Shown: one piece after another, positions 28,405-37,600 of the stretch | How the letters are laid out: each line of letters begins with the position of its first letter | How positions within the stretch are numbered: position 1 is the first letter of the stretch | Origin: Aldehydirespirator sp965116865 | GTDB taxonomy: Bacteria > Actinomycetota > Acidimicrobiia > Acidimicrobiales > Aldehydirespiratoraceae | DNA length: 64,000 nt | Reading direction: 5' to 3' | Assembly (NCBI GenBank): GCA_965116865.1 | Contig: OZ220727.1 | Coordinates: 124,001-188,000 of the forward strand | The notes under the pieces: generated by a model | What the model was told of the DNA's origin: nothing | Seen by the model: the letters and a program-made list of their open reading frames with translations, nothing else | Database searches by the model: none | Position numbers and translations under genes: made by a program

Positions 28405-31400
28405 ATGGCGTGGGCATCTAAAGCGGCGCGGGGGCGGTGTGCTCCTGGGGGGTCGGGTGCTCCTGGGGGGTCGGGCTGTCTGCGGGGTGTGGTTTTTCGC
28501 GGTGGTTGTTTGGGGGTGTTTCGTCGTGTTTGGGTTGTGGTGGTGGTGTTGTTGGTGGGGGCTGTGGGGTTGGGTGTTGGTTCGGCTGTTGGGCAGGGGT
28601 CGGGGTTCTCTGATGTGGGTGGGGGTGTGCATGCGGCCAGTGTCGGGTTGTTGGCTGCGGATGGGGTGTTTGAGGGTACTGAGTGTGGTGAGGGGTTGTT
28701 TTGTCCGTTCGAGCCGTTGTTGCGGGGTGATATGGCGGTGTGGATGGTGAGGGTGTTGGGTGAGGGGGCGTCTGGGGTGTCGTCGCGTTTTGGTGATGTG
28801 GATGCTGGTGGGTGGCGTGCGGGGTATGTGGAGCGGTTGGCGGAGTTGGGGGTGACGAAGGGTTGTAGGTCTGATCCGTTGGAGTTCTGTCCTGACGATG
28901 TGGTGAGTCGTGCGCAGATGGCGTCGTTTCTTGTGCGGGCGTTCGGGTTGGCGCCGGCTTCGGGTTCGCATGGGTTCTCCGATGTGGGGGGTGTGCATGA
29001 GGGCAATATCGCGGCGTTGGCTGCGGCGGGGGTCACGCGGGGTTGTAGGTCTGATCCGTTGGAGTTCTGTCCTGGTGATGCGGTGAGTCGTGCGCAGATG
29101 GCGTCGTTTTTGCAGCGGGGCCGTACTGTGGGCGAGGAGGCCGAGGATGGGGTTGAGGACGGGGCTGTCGTCGGTCCGGGTCCGGGTGTCGGTCCGGTGC
29201 CGACGGTGCCGTCGGTTGTGACTGTTGCTGTTGAGCCGGCTGTGCCTCGGTCGTTGGGGTTGCGGGGCGGTGACGAGGTGTTGGAGGTGTCGTGGTCGGC
29301 GCCTGTTTCTGATGGTGGGCGTCCTGTTACCGGGTATGTGGTTCAGTGGAGGACGGACTTCGGGTCCTATGGCGGCAACGAGCAGACCGCGGCGGGGTCT
29401 CCTCACACGGTGGCCGGGCTTGTGAACGGTACCCGGTACTGGGTGCGGGTGGCTGCGGTGAACGAGGTCGGGCGGGGAGGTTGGTCCGCGGAGGTGGATG
29501 CTGTTCCTGTGACCGTGCCGGGCAGGCCTGAGAGGGTCGCTGTTGAGCGGGGCGATTCCGAGGTCTGGTTGTCGTGGTGGCGGCCCGGCGACGACGGCGG
29601 GTCGATCACTGGGTATGTGGTGCAGTGGCGTTCGGGCACCCAGGATTACAGTTCGTCGCGGCAGCGGGCTGCGGCGAGTTCGCCGTTCGTTGTGGCGGGG
29701 CTGACGAACGGCACGGCGTATTGGTTGCGGGTGGCTGCCGAGAACGACGCGGGCCGGGGCGAATGGTCCGATGATGAGGAGATCATCGCGGTCCCGGCCA
29801 GGGTGCCTGCCGCGCCCGGGGGCGTGACCGCTGATCCGTTGGACGGGTCGTTGGCGGTGTGGTGGCACGAGCCCGACGACGGCGGGCTGTCGATCACCGG
29901 GTATGTGGTGCAGTGGAAGTCCGGTGCCGGGTTGTTCGGCTCGTCGCGCGAGGCAACGCCCAAGGAGTCGCCGTACACGGTCACCGGTCTCACCAACGGC
30001 ACCGCCTACCAGGTGCGGGTGGCGGCCCGCAACGAGGTCGGGCTGGGCGGCTGGTCCGACGATGCGTCCGGCACTCCTCGGGGCGTTCCGGGCGCGCCTG
30101 GGGACTTGGCGGTCGCGCGGGGCGGGTCGGGGAAGCTCGCGGTGTCGTGGTCGGCGCCGAGCAGCGGTTCGGCGGTCACCGGCTACGAGGTGCAGTGGAG
30201 GACCCGTACCGAGCAGTGGTCCGCGTCGCGTCAGGCGACGCTCGCTGCGGGCACGCTGGCGCACACGGTCACCGGTCTCACCAACGGCACCGCCTATCAG
30301 GTGCGGGTGGCGGCGCTGGCCGCCGGCGGGGGCCGCACCTGGTCGTTGCCGGTGCCGGGCACTCCCGCGGGCGTTCCGGCCAAGCCCGGCGACGTGTTGG
30401 TGCAGCGGGGCGGCTCGGGGGAGTTGGTGGTGTCGTGGGACGCGTCCGGTGACGGCGGGTCGGCGATCTCGGGGTATGTGGTGCAGTGGAAGTCCGGTGC
30501 TGAGTCTTACAGCTCGTCGCGCGAGGCGAGTCCGACGGGCAGGACTCACACGGTCACCGGTCTCACCAACGGTGCCGAGCACCGGGTGCGGGTGGCGGCC
30601 GTCAACCAGGTCGGGCAGGGTGCCTGGTCGAGCGACGCGTCCGGCACTCCGGCGGCGCGGCCCGACGCGCCCGGGAGCCTCAGCGCGGTCTCCGCGCCGC
30701 CGCCCCGCGGCGATAAGGAGCTGGAGCTCGAATGGTCGCCTCCTTCGGAAACCGGCGGCTTCGACATCGCCCGTTACGTGGTCCAGTGGCGCTCCGGCGC
30801 GGACCAGTTCGGCACCGACCCCGCCCGCGAGGCGACGATCAGTCCCCCCTTCGCAGACCCTGTGACACACTCGCTGACCTCGCTGAAGAACGGCACCGAG
30901 TACTCGGTGCGGGTCGCCGCTGTCACCCGCATCGGCCAGGGCGACTGGTCCGACACAGTCTCGGCCACCCCCTACGGCCGGCCCCGCGCGCCCAACCTGA
31001 ATATCTGGTATCTGTACAAGGGGCTCCACCTCGACTGGACCCCGCATTCCGACACCGGCGGCCTGCCCGTGGCCGGCTACCGCCTCCAGTGGAAGTCGGG
31101 CAACCAGGAGTTCGTCTCGGGCCAGGGACGCGACATCTCAGTCACCAGCGGGCTCGACGCAGCCGAGTTCTTCCACACCGTCGACGGCCTCACCCCTGGA
31201 ACGGAGTACACCTTCCGCGTCTGGGCCTACACCTACGACAGCGTCGCCGGAGCGAACCGCGAAGGGCGCACCGACACGTTACGCGGTTGGCCGCGCAACA
31301 GGCCGTCTACAGGCGACACCCGGGTTCTGCGCCGCCTCATGGAGAGTACGGTCGAACTGTACGAGGACGACAGCCCATGGGTGCGGACCGCATGGAACTA

Positions 31401-32406
31401 CATTTCACAAAAGCGGTCCAGTCCCGTCATCCTTGTATCGTTCTCGAACACTGCGACAGTGGCTTGGATCCGTACGGATTGCGACAGCCACACGGATCGG
31501 CTGCGCGGTTGTCGACCCTACAGGATCGAGGTCAACGTGCCGTTCAGGAGGTCGGCGGAGGCTGCGCTGCATGCACTGGCCCGTGTCTACCTCCAGGCCA
31601 CCGACCTGTCCGACGGCGCCGACAGTGACGCGCTGGGCGTCGCATGGCTGTACTTCCACGACAACTACTATGTGTCGGACAAGCCGCAATGCCCGGCGGC
31701 GTTGTTCGCCGACGTGCTGGTCTCGCTCACGATGGACAGCCCGACCCTGAACCACTACCCCGGCGACTGCACCTTGGACACAGCACCGTCAACGGAGGCC
31801 ACCGCGGTGGTGCAGAGCGTGCTCGACGGAGAGGCCAGCGATTGGCTCGCCGAGAACTACTGCACCGCCACCACGGCATGGGCCAAGGTAAAGTCGGCGT
31901 CGGATATAGACGACGACGAATCAGTATACGACGGCGAGCTGCGGATGATGGGTCGCAACCTGCTCGTGTACAATCTACAGGGACTTTTCGGCGGGTACGA
32001 GTCGGAGCGCGTCGCGGCGCAGGCGGGGTACGTCTCGGACAGCACCGAGACCAACCCGTGGAACCACAGCGTCTGCACGATCCCCGACCCCGACCCGCCG
32101 GCCGGTTCGCCCGGAGCGCCCGGATCGTTCACGCTGACGTCGGGCAGCGGCCAGATCACTGCGACCTGGGCGGTGCCGGCAGACACCGGCACGTCGGCGA
32201 TCACCGGCTACGAGCTGCAGTGGAGGCTCGACGACGACGCCTACGACCAGACCGACGACTCCACCCGCAAGGCCGATCTGGGCGCCACGGTCCTGTCCCG
32301 CATCGTCACCGGGCTCGACAGCGAGCGCTACGCCATGCGGGTGCGGGCCGTCAACGGCACCGGCGCGGGCGCATGGTCGGCCGAGATGTTCAGCCAGCCG
32401 AGCTAG
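28405..32406 (+). CDS. SLH-FnIII surface protein with an inactivated metallopeptidase-like domain (B)
   Basis: The protein has 1333 residues. An export helix (VVVVLLVGAVGLGVGSAVGQ) is followed by three SLH domains, a short linker, about eight FnIII domains, one peptidase-like domain and a final FnIII. At the site where A and C have HELAH, B reads H1056-A-L-A-R1060. The downstream acidic ligand is A1099 (PAALFADVL), so zinc binding is almost certainly lost. DNA is nearly identical to gene C from the start to about 31265 and again from about 31805 to the end, but different between. An 18-bp tandem duplication near codon 14 is absent from C. It should be exported and wall-attached; a binding or structural role is inferred. 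Confidence 0.87.
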   Translation: MAWASKAARGRCAPGGSGAPGGSGCLRGVVFRGGCLGVFRRVWVVVVVLLVGAVGLGVGSAVGQGSGFSDVGGGVHAASVGLLAADGVFEGTECGEGLFCPFEPLLRGDMAVWMVRVLGEGASGVSSRFGDVDAGGWRAGYVERLAELGVTKGCRSDPLEFCPDDVVSRAQMASFLVRAFGLAPASGSHGFSDVGGVHEGNIAALAAAGVTRGCRSDPLEFCPGDAVSRAQMASFLQRGRTVGEEAEDGVEDGAVVGPGPGVGPVPTVPSVVTVAVEPAVPRSLGLRGGDEVLEVSWSAPVSDGGRPVTGYVVQWRTDFGSYGGNEQTAAGSPHTVAGLVNGTRYWVRVAAVNEVGRGGWSAEVDAVPVTVPGRPERVAVERGDSEVWLSWWRPGDDGGSITGYVVQWRSGTQDYSSSRQRAAASSPFVVAGLTNGTAYWLRVAAENDAGRGEWSDDEEIIAVPARVPAAPGGVTADPLDGSLAVWWHEPDDGGLSITGYVVQWKSGAGLFGSSREATPKESPYTVTGLTNGTAYQVRVAARNEVGLGGWSDDASGTPRGVPGAPGDLAVARGGSGKLAVSWSAPSSGSAVTGYEVQWRTRTEQWSASRQATLAAGTLAHTVTGLTNGTAYQVRVAALAAGGGRTWSLPVPGTPAGVPAKPGDVLVQRGGSGELVVSWDASGDGGSAISGYVVQWKSGAESYSSSREASPTGRTHTVTGLTNGAEHRVRVAAVNQVGQGAWSSDASGTPAARPDAPGSLSAVSAPPPRGDKELELEWSPPSETGGFDIARYVVQWRSGADQFGTDPAREATISPPFADPVTHSLTSLKNGTEYSVRVAAVTRIGQGDWSDTVSATPYGRPRAPNLNIWYLYKGLHLDWTPHSDTGGLPVAGYRLQWKSGNQEFVSGQGRDISVTSGLDAAEFFHTVDGLTPGTEYTFRVWAYTYDSVAGANREGRTDTLRGWPRNRPSTGDTRVLRRLMESTVELYEDDSPWVRTAWNYISQKRSSPVILVSFSNTATVAWIRTDCDSHTDRLRGCRPYRIEVNVPFRRSAEAALHALARVYLQATDLSDGADSDALGVAWLYFHDNYYVSDKPQCPAALFADVLVSLTMDSPTLNHYPGDCTLDTAPSTEATAVVQSVLDGEASDWLAENYCTATTAWAKVKSASDIDDDESVYDGELRMMGRNLLVYNLQGLFGGYESERVAAQAGYVSDSTETNPWNHSVCTIPDPDPPAGSPGAPGSFTLTSGSGQITATWAVPADTGTSAITGYELQWRLDDDAYDQTDDSTRKADLGATVLSRIVTGLDSERYAMRVRAVNGTGAGAWSAEMFSQPS

Positions 32407-32595
32407 GCTCCCAACGGCAGGGCCTACGAGTTCAACGGGAGGCTGGTCGCTGTCCGGGACTCCCGCCGTCGGCTGGCTCCTGCACCGGCTGGCTGAAGAC
32501 ACCGTCGGCGGCCCCGACCTGATGTGCCGGGCGCGGCGGCGTGCCACCGGCACGGCCAGTTCCTGTCATGCGACGCGGATCGGGCGGGCCGCCCT

Positions 32596-32760
32596 GACGA
32601 GCCGCCCGAACCGGCTGCCCGCTCGAGCTTGGAAGCCGAGCGAATGGGTGACAGCACGTCGTGTCGCGGTGGTGTCATTCCGCTGTCGTTCGCTGCGCTC
32701 GTGGGCGTGTGCGGCAAAGATGCCAAGAGGTTCCGAAGTCAGGTGTCACGCCCGCTCGTG
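32596..32760. repeat. Dispersed intergenic repeat, copy 2 (reverse orientation)
   Basis: GTGTCATTCCGCTGTCGTTC and TTCGCTGCGCTC reproduce the reverse complement of the family core seen at 3.5 kb (GAGCGCAGCGAAC...GGAATGACACC). The surrounding stretch 32407-32971 shows no convincing gene. Confidence 0.65.
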
Positions 32761-32971
32761 TTCGTCGCATCCATGGGCAGTCTGAGGCGTCGGCTGCGGT
32801 GGTGGGACGGTGCGTGGTGTCGCTCCCGCTAAGAGCAAGCGCAAATAGGTGAGAGTCCGCGGTGTCGCAGCGGACGGGAGCGGTAGACATCCCGCCGCGG
32901 CGGGGGCGTTGCCGGCAGCGGCGAGCCGGGGTCCGGGCAGAAAGCACATCCCACCGCGCCGCGGGGGCGTT

Positions 32972-33145
32972 GCCTCCCCGCGTGTCTCTGTTTCGTTCAG
33001 GCTCGCCGACTGGCGCTACTACTTGATCGGTGATCGGGGCGGTGCCTCCCCGCGTGTCTCTGTTTCGTTCAGGCTCGCCGACTGGCGCTACTACTTGATC
33101 GGTGATCGGGGCGGTGCCTCCCCGCGTGTCTCTGTTTCGTTCAGG
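32972..33145. repeat. 72-bp tandem array
   Basis: Units beginning GCCTCCCCGCGTGTCTCTGT start at 32972, 33044 and 33116 (72 bp). The last unit runs into the 3' end of the leftward SCP2-like gene. Confidence 0.95.
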
Positions 33146-33542
33146 CCGTTGCGGCCAGGGCTGCGCTGACGGCCTCCAGGGCCGGGCGGGCCGCCAGCAG
33201 CAGCCGGGGATCGCCGCTGAACTGCAGCCGTCCCTCAGCGAAGGCGCGTTGGGCGGACCGGCCCTCGATCGCGACCGCTCGGGCCGTCTCGCGGTCGGAG
33301 GCCAGCGTCACGACGGGCCGGTCGTGAGCCTTGTCGGCGGGCCCGGCTCCGGCCGACACCCGACCCGAGGCGACGCGCACATGCCAACAGAAGACGGAGG
33401 CGTCGTTGCTGCTGGCTCGGTATTCGAGCACCAGCTCGACCGTGTCGTCGACGCGGCATTCCGACAGGGCGGCGTCGAGCCATGCCACCCATTCGTCGGT
33501 CAGGAACTCGGGCATGCCAGCCGGCGCCTGCTCAGAGGCCAT
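33141..33542 (-). CDS. Small SCP2-like (sterol carrier/lipid-binding) protein
   Basis: This 133-residue protein starts at ATG 33542. TAGTCT lies nine bases upstream, again a leaderless layout; a GTG at 33551 is an alternative. The sequence has the SCP2-domain pattern: an early helix (LTDEWVAWLDAAL), a beta-rich middle (TVELVLEYR, VFCWHVRVASGRVSAGAG), and PVVTLASDRETARAVAIEG..AQRAFAEGRLQFSGD, which closely resembles the conserved D...A..I..G..SA..A...G.L...GD core. Such proteins bind lipids or act as accessory domains. Its start region is duplicated 72 bp upstream. Confidence 0.68.
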   Translation of the reverse strand: MASEQAPAGMPEFLTDEWVAWLDAALSECRVDDTVELVLEYRASSNDASVFCWHVRVASGRVSAGAGPADKAHDRPVVTLASDRETARAVAIEGRSAQRAFAEGRLQFSGDPRLLLAARPALEAVSAALAATA

Positions 33543-33850
33543 GGAAGGCACAGACTACCGGCGCCGGCGTGTTCGGCGAGTCGCACTCGCGGGACCGGGG
33601 CGCTCAGAGGCCATGGAAGGCGCCTGATGGCGCGGCTCGACGGACACCCGAAGGCACCTGATGGCGCGGCTCGACGGACACCCAAGGAAGCGTCGCGGGA
33701 CCGGGGCGCTCAGAGGCCATCGAAGGCGCAGACTACCGGCGCGGGTCGGGCCCTCGCAGGGAAGGCCTGCAGCCCGGCGTCGGCGGAGGGCCAGCACTCC
33801 CGCCACCGGGGAGGGCACCTCGGTGCTTGCGGGGGAAGGCATGCAGCCCG
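33531..33850. repeat. Nested repeats over the start of the SCP2-like gene (72, 33 and 74 bp)
   Basis: CTCAGAGGCCATGGAAGGC occurs at 33531 and 33603 (72 bp apart) and again, diverged, at 33709. A 33-bp unit (TGATGGCGCGGCTCGACGGA) is doubled at 33626 and 33659. GGGAAGGC.TGCAGCCCG occurs at 33759 and 33833 (74 bp). The copied segment includes the gene's start codon and -10 box. Confidence 0.8.
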
Positions 33851-33940
33851 ACGCGGGCGGAGCGCGGTAGGGGCCGCGCCGTTGCGCCTGTCCGCTCGGC
33901 CCCTCAACCGGGCTCCGTGTCCCGTCCGATCGCCGGAGGG

Positions 33941-34330
33941 TGGGTGGCGTTCGTTGTCGTCCCGTAGTAGCGGGTTCGGAGTCTCGTGGACGACTTCCCG
34001 CCGACTCGGGTGGGTGGCGTTCGTTGTCGTCCCGTAGTCGCGGGTTCGGAGTCTCGTGGACGACTTCCCGCCGACTCTGGTGGGTGGCGTTCGTTGTCGT
34101 CCCGTAGTAGCGGGTTCGGAGTCTCGTGGACGACTTCCCGCCGACTCTGGTGGGTGGCGTTCGTTGTCGTCCCGTAGTCGCGGGTTCGGAGTCTCGTGGA
34201 CGACTTCCCGCCGACTCTGGTGGGTGGCGTTCGTTGTCGTCCCGTAGTAGCGGGTTCGGAGTCTCGTGGACGACTTCCCGCCGACTCGGGTGGGTGGCGT
34301 TCGTTGTCGTCCCGTAGTAGCGGGCCTGCG
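33941..34330. repeat. 70-bp tandem array (5.5 units) with unit variants
   Basis: TGGGTGGCGTTCGTTGTCGT starts at 33941, 34011, 34081, 34151, 34221 and 34291, each 70 bp apart. Units differ by substitutions (TAGTAG or TAGTCG; ACTCGGG or ACTCTGG), so they have diverged since duplication. No gene is seen in 33851-34686. Confidence 0.97.
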
Positions 34331-34370
34331 CCGAGTTGGCCGGGCACTCGGCAAGGAGGCAGGCGGTTGC

Positions 34371-34610
34371 TGCGCTCGGGCTTGCCGCGCGGGTGTGGAG
34401 GTGGTGAGATGTACTGCCCCAGCAGCGCGGTGTAGGCCCTGCTGGTCGAGCGGGCTCGGGGTATAGGAACGGTTGAGGCGGCGGCCAGCCACGTCGTCGG
34501 CGTCAGGAGCGCGGCGTAAGCCCTGCTGGTTGTGCGGGCGCTGAGGTGGCAGGTTCATCCCGATGACTCGCCCATGCCAGTCGGCCGTTGGTGGCGCGGG
34601 CGCGGAGGTG
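34371..34610. other. Decayed promoter-like units upstream of surface gene C
   Basis: Several copies of the spacer motif (GCGGGYGYTGAGGTGG type) occur here: TTGCCG, 17 bp, TGAGAT near 34377-34407; TGGTTG, 17 bp, CAGGTT near 34525-34554; and a GTTGGTGGCGCGGGCGCGGA copy near 34585. None has a start codon nine bases downstream. Confidence 0.45.
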
Positions 34611-34648
34611 GAGCGGGTCGCCTCTTCGATCCGGCAGTTTTCGTTCCG

Positions 34649-34677
34649 TTGGTAGCGCGGCGTTGAGGTGGCAGACT
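34649..34677 (+). promoter_or_regulatory. Leaderless-type promoter of surface protein C
   Basis: TTGGTA (34649-34654), 17 bp, CAGACT (34672-34677), nine bases, ATG 34687: the same geometry as for paralogues A and B. Confidence 0.7.
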
Positions 34678-34686
34678 GGCGGGTCT

Positions 34687-37600
34687 ATGGCGTGGGCATC
34701 TAAAGCGGCGCGGGGGCGGTGTGCTCTTGGGGGGTCGGGCTGTCTGCGGGGTGTGGTTTTTCGCGGTGGTTGTTTGGGGGTGTTTCGTCGTGTTTGGGTT
34801 GTGGTGGTGGTGTTGTTGGTGGGGGCTGTGGGGTTGGGTGTTGGTTCGGCTGTTGGGCAGGGGTCGGGGTTCTCTGATGTGGGTGGGGGTGTGCATGCGG
34901 CCAGTGTCGGGTTGTTGGCTGCGGATGGGGTGTTTGAGGGTACTGAGTGTGGTGAGGGGTTGTTTTGTCCGTTCGAGCCGTTGTTGCGGGGTGATATGGC
35001 GGTGTGGATGGTGAGGGTGTTGGGTGAGGGGGCGTCTGGGGTGTCGTCGCGTTTTGGTGATGTGGATGCTGGTGGGTGGCGTGCGGGGTATGTGGAGCGG
35101 TTGGCGGAGTTGGGGGTGACGAAGGGTTGTAGGTCTGATCCGTTGGAGTTCTGTCCTGACGATGTGGTGAGTCGTGCGCAGATGGCGTCGTTTCTTGTGC
35201 GGGCGTTCGGGTTGGCGCCGGCTTCGGGTTCGCATGGGTTCTCCGATGTGGGGGGTGTGCATGAGGGCAATATCGCGGCGTTGGCTGCGGCGGGGGTCAC
35301 GCGGGGTTGTAGGTCTGATCCGTTGGAGTTCTGTCCTGGTGATGCGGTGAGTCGTGCGCAGATGGCGTCGTTTTTGCAGCGGGGCCGTACTGTGGGCGAG
35401 GAGGCCGAGGATGGGGTTGAGGACGGGGCTGTCGTCGGTCCGGGTCCGGGTGTCGGTCCGGTGCCGACGGTGCCGTCGGTTGTGACTGTTGCTGTTGAGC
35501 CGGCTGTGCCTCGGTCGTTGGGGTTGCGGGGCGGTGACGAGGTGTTGGAGGTGTCGTGGTCGGCGCCTGTTTCTGATGGTGGGCGTCCTGTTACCGGGTA
35601 TGTGGTTCAGTGGAGGACGGACTTCGGGTCCTATGGCGGCAACGAGCAGACCGCGGCGGGGTCTCCTCACACGGTGGCCGGGCTTGTGAACGGTACCCGG
35701 TACTGGGTGCGGGTGGCTGCGGTGAACGAGGTCGGGCGGGGAGGTTGGTCCGCGGAGGTGGATGCTGTTCCTGTGACCGTGCCGGGCAGGCCTGAGAGGG
35801 TCGCTGTTGAGCGGGGCGATTCCGAGGTCTGGTTGTCGTGGTGGCGGCCCGGCGACGACGGCGGGTCGATCACTGGGTATGTGGTGCAGTGGCGTTCGGG
35901 CACCCAGGATTACAGTTCGTCGCGGCAGCGGGCTGCGGCGAGTTCGCCGTTCGTTGTGGCGGGGCTGACGAACGGCACGGCGTATTGGTTGCGGGTGGCT
36001 GCCGAGAACGACGCGGGCCGGGGCGAATGGTCCGATGATGAGGAGATCATCGCGGTCCCGGCCAGGGTGCCTGCCGCGCCCGGGGGCGTGACCGCTGATC
36101 CGTTGGACGGGTCGTTGGCGGTGTGGTGGCACGAGCCCGACGACGGCGGGCTGTCGATCACCGGGTATGTGGTGCAGTGGAAGTCCGGTGCCGGGTTGTT
36201 CGGCTCGTCGCGCGAGGCAACGCCCAAGGAGTCGCCGTACACGGTCACCGGTCTCACCAACGGCACCGCCTACCAGGTGCGGGTGGCGGCCCGCAACGAG
36301 GTCGGGCTGGGCGGCTGGTCCGACGATGCGTCCGGCACTCCTCGGGGCGTTCCGGGCGCGCCCGGGGACTTGGCGGTCGCGCGGGGCGGGTCGGGGAAGC
36401 TCGCGGTGTCGTGGTCGGCGCCGAGCAGCGGTTCGGCGGTCACCGGCTACGAGGTGCAGTGGAGGACCCGTACCGAGCAGTGGTCCGCGTCGCGTCAGGC
36501 GACGCTCGCTGCGGGCACGCTGGCGCACACGGTCACCGGTCTCACCAACGGCACCGCCTATCAGGTGCGGGTGGCGGCGCTGGCCGCCGGCGGGGGCCGC
36601 ACCTGGTCGTTGCCGGTGCCGGGCACTCCCGCGGGCGTTCCGGCCAAGCCCGGCGACGTGTTGGTGCAGCGGGGCGGCTCGGGGGAGTTGGTGGTGTCGT
36701 GGGACGCGTCCGGTGACGGCGGGTCGGCGATCTCGGGGTATGTGGTGCAGTGGAAGTCCGGTGCTGAGTCTTACAGCTCGTCGCGCGAGGCGAGTCCGAC
36801 GGGCAGGACTCACACGGTCACCGGTCTCACCAACGGTGCCGAGCACCGGGTGCGGGTGGCGGCCGTCAACCAGGTCGGGCAGGGTGCCTGGTCGAGCGAC
36901 GCGTCCGGCACTCCGGCGGCGCGGCCCGACGCGCCCGGGAGCCTCAGCGCGGTCTCCGCGCCGCCGCCCCGCGGCGATAAGGAGCTGGAGCTCGAATGGT
37001 CGCCTCCTTCGGAAACCGGCGGCTTCGACATCGCCCGTTACGTGGTCCAGTGGCGCTCCGGCGCGGACCAGTTCGGCACCGACCCCGCCCGCGAGGCGAC
37101 GATCAGTCCCCCCTTCGCAGACCCTGTGACACACTCGCTGACCTCGCTGAAGAACGGCACCGAGTACTCGGTGCGGGTCGCCGCTGTCACCCGCGCCGGC
37201 CAGGGCGACTGGTCCGACACAGTCTCGGCCACCCCCTACGGCCGGCCCCGCGCGCCCAACCTGAATATCTGGTATCTGTACAAGGCGCTCGCCGCCCAAT
37301 GGACCCCGCATTCCGACACCGGCGGCCTGCCCGTGGCCGGCTACCGCCTCCAGTGGAAGTCGGGCAACCAGGAGTTCGTCTCGGGCCAGGGACGCGACAT
37401 CTCAGTCACCAGCGGGCTCGACGCAGCCGAGTTCCTCCACACCGTCGACGGCCTCACCCCTGGAACGGAGTACACCTTCCGCGTCTGGGCCTACACCTAC
37501 GACAGCGTCGCCGGAGCGAACCGCGAAGGGCGCACCGACGCAGGAAATGGCACGCCGCGGGACTCGCCCGGCACCCACGACGACTGGGCCCTGCGCCGCT

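Noticed and set aside
28216..31047. Long antisense frames such as the 943-codon minus-strand ORF opposite gene B (and the similar one opposite C)
   Set aside because: They are low-complexity Arg/Pro/His-rich shadows created by the codon bias and FnIII repeats of the real genes.
33941..34330. CRISPR array
   Set aside because: The 70-bp units are contiguous and nearly identical over their whole length, with no unique spacers; no cas genes are in the window.
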